Source: Intestinibacter sp034113885
GTDB taxonomy: Bacteria > Bacillota > Clostridia > Peptostreptococcales > Peptostreptococcaceae
Direction: 5' to 3'
Length of the DNA: 26,202 nucleotides
Assembly (NCBI RefSeq): GCF_034113885.1
Contig: NZ_JAXEWM010000047.1
Span: forward strand, 1-26,202
Shown piece after piece: positions 1 to 6,414 of this stretch. The notes beneath the pieces are model-generated. The model ran no database searches. It saw only the letters and a program-made list of their open reading frames with translations, and was not told the origin of the DNA. Numbering within the stretch: the stretch's first letter is position 1; every line of letters starts with the position of its first letter. Made by a program: the position numbers and the translations under genes.

Positions 1-146
1 ATGCCTTCATTCATGACCATATTAACTATTCTGTACGTAATTACTCTAGTCTTGCCAGAACCAGGGCCTGCCAATACCATACACGGACCGTCAACATGCT
101 TGACTGCCATTTGTTGATTTTCATTTAATTTATCTATATCTATCAT
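1..146 (-). CDS. UvrD/PcrA-type ATP-dependent DNA helicase, N-terminal fragment
   Basis: Only the first 48 codons are present; the gene runs off the left edge. The ATG at 146-144 is preceded by AAGGTGG five bases upstream. The translation begins MIDIDKLNENQQMAVKH and contains a Q-motif-like segment (NENQQMAV, residues 8-15) followed by VLAGPGSGKTRVIT, a perfect Walker A loop (GPGSGKT, residues 27-33). This is the signature start of superfamily 1A helicases (UvrD, PcrA, Rep), which unwind DNA in repair and replication restart. Which family member it is cannot be told from 48 residues. It is downstream of the chloride transporter gene by 142 bases and has its own candidate promoter. Confidence 0.88.
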   Translation of the reverse strand, partial: MIDIDKLNENQQMAVKHVDGPCMVLAGPGSGKTRVITYRIVNMVMNEG

Positions 147-194
147 ATTTTCCACCTTAATGTATAAAATTTATTAAATTATTTACATTATCAT

Positions 195-203
195 ATTATA
201 TCA
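195..203 (-). promoter_or_regulatory. Candidate extended -10 promoter for the helicase gene
   Basis: On the minus strand, TGA is followed directly by a perfect TATAAT (+ strand 195-200, TGn at 203-201), about 49 bases upstream of the helicase ATG. No good -35 hexamer lies 17 bases further up, which is tolerable for an extended -10 promoter. In DNA this AT-rich, a chance match is possible. Confidence 0.35.
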
Positions 204-288
204 GATATATCTCTATAAAATATCCTTATTTAATTGTTCACTTATTTTAATATAAAAATACATTTAACGAACTAAATTTATGAATTGA

Positions 289-1854
289 CTAGGAACAGCT
301 AGCCTTTTGCCCTACATCCTCCAAGACAATTGGAGCATCCTTCTCATTAGTCATAACTGTAACCAAGTCACCAGCTAATAACAGGGTATCTCCGTGTGGA
401 ATAATTTCCTTTTCACCTCTGACTATAGATACAACTAGAGATCCCTCAGGCCAAATAATATCTTGTATGTAATGATTATCTAAATTACTTCCTAATTCTA
501 CAGAAACTTCTATCAAAGTCTTTCTGTTATAGCTTCCCTCTAATGTAAGGTGGTTGTTTTTCAATATTCTCTCTAGTAAAGCTTCGTAAATTGGTTTTGT
601 TTTCAATAAATCAGAAACTAAAAGCGCAACTACAGATACAAACGCCAAAGACAGTAAGTGATTAAGTGAACCAGTCATTTCTGATATTAATATAATCGCA
701 GTTATAGGTGATTTAACTATAGCTGCAAAATGACCTGCCATCGCTATTACTATAAAATTCAACAAATATTGTGATGGAATTCCTAGGTAAGTTACCATAA
801 TAATACCAACTAAATCTCCTACTAGAGAACCCAAAGTCAATAATGGGAAAAATATCCCTCCAGGTGCTCCAGATCCAAAGCATGCAAATGTAAATATAAA
901 CTTAATCACGATATACATCATCAATATGTTAATAGGCATATTTGTATCTTGCAAACTCATAATTAAATCATGTCCCCCACCTAATAAAGCAGGTATTGTC
1001 AATCCAACAACTCCTGTTATTATAAATGGTATTATACATTTCATCTCTATAGATAAATTTGTCTTTTTATATATATTTTGCGAAACCAGTAATCCCTTGT
1101 TAAAAATCGTTCCACTTATTCCTATTACCGCACCTAATATTAAAAGCGCCCAATAATATTTTAAAGGCATTGCTGATAATTGATGAAAATTTAAAGAAGG
1201 CTTCAATCCAAAGAAATTCTTTGATGCAAAATCCGCCATAAGAGCTGCCGATATCGCAGATAACAATACTATCGGCGAGAAATTTTTATGCGCCTCCTCA
1301 AGTGAAAACATAACCCCTGCCATCGGAGCATTAAAAGCCGCAGCAAGCCCCGCACTTGCACCACATGTTACAAAATATTTTTTCTCGTTGTCCATTTTTT
1401 TAGTCGTTCTGGCAAATCCTTCACCTACACATGCACCTATTTGCACAGAAGGGCCTTCTCTTCCTAGAGATAATCCTGCACCTAGACATACAAGTCCACC
1501 TATAAATTTCAAAATTAAAACACTATACCACTTTTGTTTAAGCTTTCTAAGTAAAATACCTTCTACCTGAGGTATACCACTACCTGTTATCATAGGATCT
1601 ATTTTTACAAATTTCCCAACTATATAGCCTAATGCTATCAAAACTAAAAATATCACTGGTATATAAAAGGTATTTTCTCTCCCCAAACTATAAAAACTAT
1701 TAAATAAAGAAAATAGCTTAGATAATATCAATCTATGTGATACTATTACCAATCCTACCATCAATCCTACTATTAATGATTCCGCTACTATCCTATACTT
1801 TTCTAAATTTCCATAGTTTAGCATTTTTCTCGTTCTCGCGTGAATATTTTTCAT
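289..1854 (-). CDS. ClC-family chloride channel/transporter with C-terminal TrkA-C domain
   Basis: This is an integral membrane protein of about 521 residues. The three ClC signature segments that build the chloride site are visible: GSGIP, GREGP (carrying the gating glutamate) and GSGAPGGIFFP. A SLEE segment matches the position of the internal proton glutamate of the E. coli exchanger, so H+/Cl- antiport is more likely than a passive channel (inference). After the last membrane helix there is a roughly 70-residue TrkA-C/RCK-C-like domain (GSLVVSIVRG, IIPHGDTLLLAGD), a regulatory ligand-binding module found in many bacterial ClC proteins. The open frame extends to a TTG at 1866, but that codon is one base from the AGGGGGA Shine-Dalgarno. 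The ATG at 1854, four codons inside, is preferred. Confidence 0.92.
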   Translation of the reverse strand: MKNIHARTRKMLNYGNLEKYRIVAESLIVGLMVGLVIVSHRLILSKLFSLFNSFYSLGRENTFYIPVIFLVLIALGYIVGKFVKIDPMITGSGIPQVEGILLRKLKQKWYSVLILKFIGGLVCLGAGLSLGREGPSVQIGACVGEGFARTTKKMDNEKKYFVTCGASAGLAAAFNAPMAGVMFSLEEAHKNFSPIVLLSAISAALMADFASKNFFGLKPSLNFHQLSAMPLKYYWALLILGAVIGISGTIFNKGLLVSQNIYKKTNLSIEMKCIIPFIITGVVGLTIPALLGGGHDLIMSLQDTNMPINILMMYIVIKFIFTFACFGSGAPGGIFFPLLTLGSLVGDLVGIIMVTYLGIPSQYLLNFIVIAMAGHFAAIVKSPITAIILISEMTGSLNHLLSLAFVSVVALLVSDLLKTKPIYEALLERILKNNHLTLEGSYNRKTLIEVSVELGSNLDNHYIQDIIWPEGSLVVSIVRGEKEIIPHGDTLLLAGDLVTVMTNEKDAPIVLEDVGQKASCS

Positions 1855-1923
1855 AAATATTTCCAATCCCCCTTCCTACTTATTTTATTTTATTAAAAAA
1901 AGTTTTTTTATACAACAAAATAA

Positions 1924-1950
1924 GCAGTGTAAAAACAAATTTTACACTGC
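1924..1950 (-). terminator. Hairpin terminator after tRNA-Ser
   Basis: A perfect 11-bp stem (1924-1934 with 1940-1950, 5-base loop) lies 30 bases downstream of the tRNA 3' end on the minus strand. It is followed by a T-rich stretch (TTATTTTGTTG, then more Ts). It probably ends the tRNA transcript before the ClC gene. Confidence 0.7.
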
Positions 1951-1979
1951 TCTATTAGCAAATATTTATAATTTAATCA

Positions 1980-2070
1980 TGGCGGAGAAGGAGGGATTCG
2001 AACCCTCGCACCGGTTACCCAGCCTAATCCCTTAGCAGGGGATCCTCTTGAGCCACTTGAGTACTTCTCC
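1980..2070 (-). tRNA. tRNA-Ser (anticodon GCU)
   Basis: The 91-nt gene includes an encoded 3' CCA. The acceptor stem pairs GGAGAAG with CTTCTCC. The anticodon loop CTGCTAA lies on a CCCC/GGG-containing stem and gives anticodon GCT, which reads AGC/AGU serine codons. A long variable arm (GGCTGGGTAACCGGTGC) is typical of class II tRNA-Ser, and the T loop is GGTTCGAATCC. It lies alone between brnQ and the ClC gene with its own promoter and terminator. Confidence 0.97.
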
Positions 2071-2079
2071 AGTACTGTT

Positions 2080-2108
2080 AGTATACCTTATATTTCTATA
2101 CTAGTCAA
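2080..2108 (-). promoter_or_regulatory. Sigma-A-type promoter of tRNA-Ser
   Basis: On the minus strand, TTGACT (2108-2103) is followed after exactly 17 bases by TATACT (2085-2080), each matching five of six consensus bases. It ends ten bases upstream of the tRNA, as expected for a tRNA promoter. This is the best promoter match I saw in the window. Confidence 0.82.
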
Positions 2109-2152
2109 TAATTTATTTTTATTTTACTTATCATTATAATCATAAAATTAAA

Positions 2153-2197
2153 ATTCCCTTTATAACAGTACTTATAAAACACTATTATAAAGGGAAT
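2153..2197 (-). terminator. Rho-independent terminator of brnQ
   Basis: A perfect 13-bp inverted repeat (2153-2165 with 2185-2197) begins 28 bases after the brnQ stop. On the minus strand it is followed by TTTAATTTTAT. The loop is 19 bases. Confidence 0.72.
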
Positions 2198-2225
2198 ATA
2201 TTAACAAGAAGGGTATTCTATCTAA

Positions 2226-3542
2226 TTATAATATTTGTGTATCGGCATCTAATTCATCTTCTTTATGTTTAAAGCCTGTTACAAAGTTAGTAATTAAAGC
2301 AACTATTAAAACTGGTAATATCCAATTTAATCCTACTTCTGATAAAGGTAAGCTTTGTACAAATTCTACCTTTAAAACATTCATTACTCCAAATAAAGCA
2401 GCTACTATTGATGATATATTAAATACTGCATTGCTTTTTACTTTGCTGCTCATTAATGTCAATACTATTAATGTTACTGCTGCAGGATATATTATGTCTA
2501 GTAGAGGTCCTGCAACCATTATTATAGTACTTACACCCATAGTAGATATAATAGTAGATATAACACAAATAGCTACTACTAAAACCTTATAATTTAATCT
2601 TCCACCTGAAACTTCTTCATAAAATCCTGCCGCTACTGAAGTTAATCCAACTGAAGTTGTAAGACAAGCGAAGAAAACTATTATAGCCAACAATACTTTT
2701 CCAAAATTACCCATTATTAAATAAGTTAATGTTGTAAGTAATCCAGTTTGACCTAAATTCACATTTAAAGTTGTTGATGCTGTAGCACCTATGTAGCATA
2801 ATCCTCCATATACTAATATTAAAAATAATGCTGCAACTACATTAGATTTAACTAATATTTTACGTTTTTCTTTTTTATCAGTATACCCTTTAGAAAGTAT
2901 TGATCCCATTACAAGTGATGCAAGTGCAACTGCTCCTAATGCATCCATAGTTTGATAACCTTGAGCTAATCCTTCTCCAAACACACTACCTGATATAGCT
3001 GGAGTTTGACTCATATCTCCTATAGGACTAATTATTCCTTTTATTATTAATATAGCTAATGCGATTAATAATATTGGTGTGAATACTTTTCCTATAACAT
3101 CGATTACTTTAGATTTAGTAATTGTAAATGCTAAAGTAATTCCAAAGAATATTATTGAAAATACTAAAGGATTAAAGCTTGGAAATAATGGAAGTACACT
3201 TATTTCAAAAGTTATAGCTCCAGTTCTAGGTATAGCAACTGCTGGTCCTATACATGTAATCATAATTATTCCTAATAATAATCCTAATCTCTTATCTACT
3301 CTAGATGCTATAGATATGGCACCGTTTTCCTCATAGTTATGATTTAGAGATGTCATAATTCCAGATACACCTAATATTATATCTGCTAGTACATATCCTA
3401 AAAATCCAACCATCCAAGCAGAGCCTGTCAAAAATCCTAAGAATGGTGGAAATATTAAATTTCCTGCACCAAATAGCATTGAAAAAATTGCAAATCCAAT
3501 TACCATAAAATCCATTTTACTTTTTTCGTTTAAATTACTCAA
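2226..3542 (-). CDS. brnQ: Branched-chain amino acid:cation symporter (LIVCS/BrnQ family)
   Basis: This is a polytopic membrane carrier with about 12 hydrophobic segments. It opens with the family signature IGFAIFSMLFGAGNLIFPPF near the N-terminus and has the typical second segment AIPRTGAITFEIS. The family imports leucine, isoleucine and valine with Na+ or H+. The longest frame starts with ATG at 3581 behind a weak Shine-Dalgarno. A TTG at 3542-3540 sits eight bases after AGGGGGA and yields MSNLNEKSKMDFMVIGF, the usual length ahead of the first helix, so I prefer the TTG (438 residues; 451 from the ATG). No T-box or other leader RNA was seen upstream. It is monocistronic, with its own terminator. 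Confidence 0.93.
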   Translation of the reverse strand: MSNLNEKSKMDFMVIGFAIFSMLFGAGNLIFPPFLGFLTGSAWMVGFLGYVLADIILGVSGIMTSLNHNYEENGAISIASRVDKRLGLLLGIIMITCIGPAVAIPRTGAITFEISVLPLFPSFNPLVFSIIFFGITLAFTITKSKVIDVIGKVFTPILLIALAILIIKGIISPIGDMSQTPAISGSVFGEGLAQGYQTMDALGAVALASLVMGSILSKGYTDKKEKRKILVKSNVVAALFLILVYGGLCYIGATASTTLNVNLGQTGLLTTLTYLIMGNFGKVLLAIIVFFACLTTSVGLTSVAAGFYEEVSGGRLNYKVLVVAICVISTIISTMGVSTIIMVAGPLLDIIYPAAVTLIVLTLMSSKVKSNAVFNISSIVAALFGVMNVLKVEFVQSLPLSEVGLNWILPVLIVALITNFVTGFKHKEDELDADTQIL

Positions 3543-3581
3543 TTCCTTGATCCCCCTATTTTTAATATATAATTTTTTCAT

Positions 3582-4052
3582 ATATTTATATATCCCATAT
3601 AATTAAAGCCTTTTTTCATTCCCTATTTCTTTGTTAATATATTAACTGTATAAATTTTAATATTAAAATAATAAATATAATATTAAAACCGTTTACATTT
3701 GAACTGTTCTTATTTAAAGATTATCATATGGATATATTTTTTTCAATATTTGGATATTTATTATTTATTTTTTAAACCTTATACCGATTTTATACTATTT
3801 TTTATTCATTTTTTATATTAAATACTTTATTTATTTTTATTTTTTACTATTTTTTATTACTTTTTTAAATAAACAAAATTCTTGTAATTTTTGAAATATT
3901 TATTAAAATAATAAAAAATCAAAATTACAAATTTCTTTTTCAGAATATTTATAATCTTATTTTTTCTTATTTTATTGATAAAAAATGCACATTTCAATTT
4001 ATTTTTTTAAATTTGTTTATAAAATTTTAATAATAAACTTATTTAAATAATA
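3582..4052. other. AT-rich intergenic region with no recognised gene
   Basis: About 470 bases of extremely AT-rich sequence lie between the brnQ start and the terminator of the PHP gene. I see no open frame with a Shine-Dalgarno, no tRNA, no T-box core and no clear repeat. It presumably contains the brnQ promoter, but at this base composition no hexamer pair can be singled out. Confidence 0.6.
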
Positions 4053-4102
4053 AAATAACTGATTCTCACAATATCAATCGATATCATAAAAATCAGCTAT
4101 TT
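4053..4102 (-). terminator. Hairpin terminator of the PHP phosphatase gene
   Basis: A 12-bp stem (4053-4064 with 4091-4102, one wobble) encloses a smaller ATATC/GATAT hairpin. On the minus strand it follows the PHP gene stop by 78 bases and runs into TTATTTTATTATTT. On the plus strand it also ends in Ts, but no plus-strand gene precedes it. Confidence 0.5.
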
Positions 4103-4179
4103 TTGCATCATATAAATTTTAATAAATGGTACTCATATAAAAAACATATGGGTCATAAACCTCCATTTATCTATATGTT

Positions 4180-4962
4180 TTATATATTTATTTCGTATTT
4201 ATCTATATATTTTGCACTATGTGAATCTGAACCTAAAACTACTTTTATATTGTATTTTTTAACTAATTCAGCCAAATACCCACTTATATAGGTTTCTCCA
4301 CAGTCTTCTTTAAATAAGCCAGCCACATTGTAATCTAATTCATATCCTTTTTCGCTTATTAACTCTACTAATTCTTTTAATTTTTGATTTTTAGAGTAAT
4401 CATATGGATATTTTTTATTGTATTTTCTGACTAAATTTATATGTCCTATTCTCTTAGGTTTATATGGTCCTAAATCGCTTTTTACTGCCTTTATAAGCGT
4501 TTCATAGTAAAGGTTATATACATCCTCTACTGAGCCTAGCAAATCTATAAGCTTCTCAAATTCACCGCTACTAAAATCCATACAATAGTATTGATCATCT
4601 ATTTTGACCATATGTACTGATAAAACACTATCCTCTAAATATTCTCCGTATTTGTTTAGTAAATCCTTTATACCTTCCTCAAATCCCTCTATATAGTCTA
4701 CTTCTGCACCTACATTTATCTTTATTTGGTCCTTGTATTTATTTTTTATCTCATTTACGTCCTTTAAATAATCCTCCATTTGATTTAACTTTATTGAGCT
4801 ATCATCATCCGGCGCTGGATCTTTAAATCCGTCTGGAAGCGGGAAATGCTCTGTAAATGATATTTCATCAAGACCTACCTCTATACTTTTTTTCACATAA
4901 TCATCAAAAGTATCCTTTGTCCCATGAGGACAGTATGGTGTATGTATATGTCCGTCTTTCAT
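4180..4962 (-). CDS. PHP-domain phosphatase, histidinol-phosphatase (HisJ/HisK) type
   Basis: The 260-residue protein starts MKDGHIHTPYCPHG, giving the metal-binding HxH motif and the CPHG characteristic of HisJ-type histidinol phosphatases. Further metal-ligand motifs follow in the expected order: TEHFPLPDG, GAEVDYIEG, SVHM, GHINLVRKY, DYNVAGLFKE and, near the C-terminus, LGSDSHSAK. The PHP fold is a trinuclear metallophosphoesterase. The histidine-biosynthesis substrate is inferred from family resemblance only, since no his genes are nearby. The frame extends to a TTG at 4977 that lies inside the GGAGGAG Shine-Dalgarno, so the ATG at 4962 is the start. It is separated from the upstream metal-protein gene by a terminator and is probably transcribed alone. 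Confidence 0.87.
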   Translation of the reverse strand: MKDGHIHTPYCPHGTKDTFDDYVKKSIEVGLDEISFTEHFPLPDGFKDPAPDDDSSIKLNQMEDYLKDVNEIKNKYKDQIKINVGAEVDYIEGFEEGIKDLLNKYGEYLEDSVLSVHMVKIDDQYYCMDFSSGEFEKLIDLLGSVEDVYNLYYETLIKAVKSDLGPYKPKRIGHINLVRKYNKKYPYDYSKNQKLKELVELISEKGYELDYNVAGLFKEDCGETYISGYLAELVKKYNIKVVLGSDSHSAKYIDKYEINI

Positions 4963-5073
4963 CGTGTACTCCTCCAATTCATTTTAGTTGTATTTATTAC
5001 ATTCTACCACTTTGACATCTAATTAGCGAACCTTTTCGCCGATTACAAGAATTTAATTACAACAAAAAAAAGA

Positions 5074-5101
5074 AGTGATATAAAAATAAATTCATATCAC
5101 T
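5074..5101 (-). terminator. Rho-independent terminator of the cooT operon
   Basis: An 8-bp stem (5074-5081 with 5094-5101) begins 15 bases after the stop of the His-rich protein gene. On the minus strand it is followed by TCTTTTTTTTGTTG, a strong U-tract. It ends the cooT / DUF3842 / His-rich operon. Confidence 0.8.
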
Positions 5102-5115
5102 CCTATTTATAATCA

Positions 5116-5517
5116 TTACATATTTTTTTTAGCTTCTACTAACATTTCATTAGCCTTTTGCATGTATTCGATTGCTTTTTCTATGCATTCAGCTGTTTCA
5201 GTTTTACCCATAGCTTTAGCTTTTTCTACCCATTCTTGGAATCCTTCTTCATGAGATTGATTGTGGTTTACCCAATGAACTAGTAATATATTTAAAGTTT
5301 TTTCGTCTTTATTTTCTACTTCTGCATGACTATGTCCGCATCCACAGCCATCTCCATGAGTATGTGAATGATCATGGTCGTGACCATGTTCATGACTATG
5401 GCTATGTGTATGTTCACAACCATCTCCGTGGCTATGTGTATGTGCATGATCGTGACCGCATCCGCATCCACAATCATGGTCATGGTGGTATCTTACTAAG
5501 TCTTTATTGAATATCAT
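5116..5517 (-). CDS. Histidine/cysteine-rich metal-binding protein, probable nickel store or chaperone
   Basis: The 133-residue protein has two parts. Residues 11-64 contain 20 histidines and 6 cysteines arranged as HTHSH, HDHDHSH, CGCGCG and GDGC units, clearly a metal-binding tail placed at the N-terminus. Residues 75-133 (beginning LNILLVHWVNHNQSHEEGF) form a predicted helical hairpin resembling a small domain I associate with other metal-related proteins of anaerobes; this is not verified. It is the last gene of an operon with cooT and a DUF3842 gene, beside the Wood-Ljungdahl cluster, which needs nickel for CooS and AcsB. By analogy with the His-rich CooJ of Rhodospirillum rubrum, a nickel reservoir is likely; zinc handling is the alternative. 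The ATG at 5517 follows GGAGG; an upstream TTG at 5532 lies within the Shine-Dalgarno. Confidence 0.85.
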   Translation of the reverse strand: MIFNKDLVRYHHDHDCGCGCGHDHAHTHSHGDGCEHTHSHSHEHGHDHDHSHTHGDGCGCGHSHAEVENKDEKTLNILLVHWVNHNQSHEEGFQEWVEKAKAMGKTETAECIEKAIEYMQKANEMLVEAKKNM

Positions 5518-5537
5518 TTTATCTTCCTCCAACTATA

Positions 5538-5954
5538 TTATTTTATGTTAAATTCTTTTTTAATTACCTTTATTGTATCCTTTATCAATAAAGATAATGG
5601 TTTGTTCTCTACCCCTACTAAAGAAAAATTCTCTGGCATAATAGGTAATAATATTTTTAAAGCCTCACTATCACATATAGCTTCACTAATTCTGCCAGTA
5701 ACCTCTCCCATCATTGCATTTGGCATAGTTACAGCAATTGGGGCAACTATTATATTAGCTTTTTTAGATGATACTACAATGGCGTTTTCTCCAGTAGCTC
5801 CTTTGTTAGCATGAGATTTCATCATCGCGCTAGTTGCAATTGAATTTGTACCTAGAGCATATATATCAATATATGTAGGCAATTCATCTCTCAAAGCTGA
5901 TATAATTTGGGCGCCTATTCCCCCGCCCATTCCATCTATCACTGCTATTATCAT
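5538..5954 (-). CDS. DUF3842 family protein
   Basis: This 138-residue protein of unknown function opens with MIIAVIDGMGGGIGAQII, a glycine-rich beta-alpha loop typical of the DUF3842 family and reminiscent of a nucleotide-binding Rossmann-like edge. No catalytic residues can be named. The ATG at 5954 is preceded by GAGGT seven bases upstream. It sits 65 bases after cooT and 20 bases before the His-rich protein gene, so the three are almost certainly one transcript. The context suggests a role in nickel homeostasis or maturation of CODH/ACS, but that is guilt by association. Confidence 0.8.
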   Translation of the reverse strand: MIIAVIDGMGGGIGAQIISALRDELPTYIDIYALGTNSIATSAMMKSHANKGATGENAIVVSSKKANIIVAPIAVTMPNAMMGEVTGRISEAICDSEALKILLPIMPENFSLVGVENKPLSLLIKDTIKVIKKEFNIK

Positions 5955-6019
5955 GTGCTATACCTCATCTTGATATTTTTCAGCTAAGATAAATTTAATA
6001 CTTTTAAAATAACTTTGTA

Positions 6020-6211
6020 TTAATCTTGAGCTAATATTATTTTGTGATCCATTAATTTAATTTCTTTTATGTATCCGTCTAGTATTTTTTCTTCGCCTAG
6101 TAAATCTGTTAGATACACTTTTCCATTAACAGGATTTACATTAACTACATTTTCCATAACTCTTGTTAATTCATTATTTTTTCCTAAAACAAATGCTGCT
6201 GATTCACACAT
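6020..6211 (-). CDS. cooT: CooT family nickel-binding protein
   Basis: This 63-residue protein begins MCESAAFVL and shows the CooT pattern: Cys2 directly after the initiator, a VMENVVNVNP segment, then a LLGEEKILDGYIKEIKLMDHKIIL tail forming a small beta-rich domain. In R. rubrum, CooT is a homodimer that binds Ni(II) through Cys2 and helps activate CO dehydrogenase. The ATG at 6211 lies nine bases after GGAGG. Longer frames start at a GTG inside that Shine-Dalgarno and would bury Cys2, so they are rejected. It is the first gene of a small operon following acsV and two hairpins. Confidence 0.88.
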   Translation of the reverse strand: MCESAAFVLGKNNELTRVMENVVNVNPVNGKVYLTDLLGEEKILDGYIKEIKLMDHKIILAQD

Positions 6212-6263
6212 ATAAATCACCCTCCTATAAAACTTTTAAAGCGATTTTACTAAAAATCAAAAA

Positions 6264-6299
6264 AAGGTCTCTAAGGTATTACAATACCATAGAAACCTT
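6264..6299 (-). terminator. Rho-independent terminator between acsV and cooT
   Basis: A long imperfect stem (6264-6280 with 6283-6299) is followed on the minus strand by a run of seven or more Ts. It has the standard form of an intrinsic terminator and should end or attenuate the acsV transcript about 55 bases before the cooT start. Confidence 0.78.
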
Positions 6300-6354
6300 C
6301 ATGATTTCATTACTTAATATTCATATACCTTTAGTATAGCACTCTTGTTTATAT

Positions 6355-6394
6355 AAAGTCAAACACAATATTTAAAAATACTGTATTTGACTTT
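6355..6394 (-). terminator. Second hairpin after acsV
   Basis: This 19-base inverted repeat (6355-6373 with 6376-6394) has two wobble positions and starts 21 bases past the acsV stop. On the minus strand it is followed by ATATAAAC, a weak U-tract. It forms a tandem pair with the stronger terminator at 6264-6299. Confidence 0.5.
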
Positions 6395-6414
6395 AATTCT
6401 ATTTTATTATATAT

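Noticed and set aside
1855..1866. TTG at 1866 as the start of the ClC gene
   Set aside because: It is one base from the AGGGGGA Shine-Dalgarno, too close for initiation. The ATG at 1854 is more plausible.
3582..4052. Possible T-box or amino-acid leader upstream of brnQ
   Set aside because: No T-box core sequence, no specifier-like stem and no terminator/antiterminator pair were found.
4103..4291. Plus-strand 62-codon frame overlapping the end of the PHP phosphatase gene
   Set aside because: It starts in the terminator, overlaps a convincing gene antisense, and has no Shine-Dalgarno. Its hydrophobic look comes from AT-rich sequence.
5330..5490. Repeat-like CATG/GTG-rich DNA as a possible direct-repeat or CRISPR-like element
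   Set aside because: The repetition is fully explained by alternating His, Asp, Gly and Cys codons of the metal-binding protein. No regular repeat-spacer structure exists here or elsewhere in the window.
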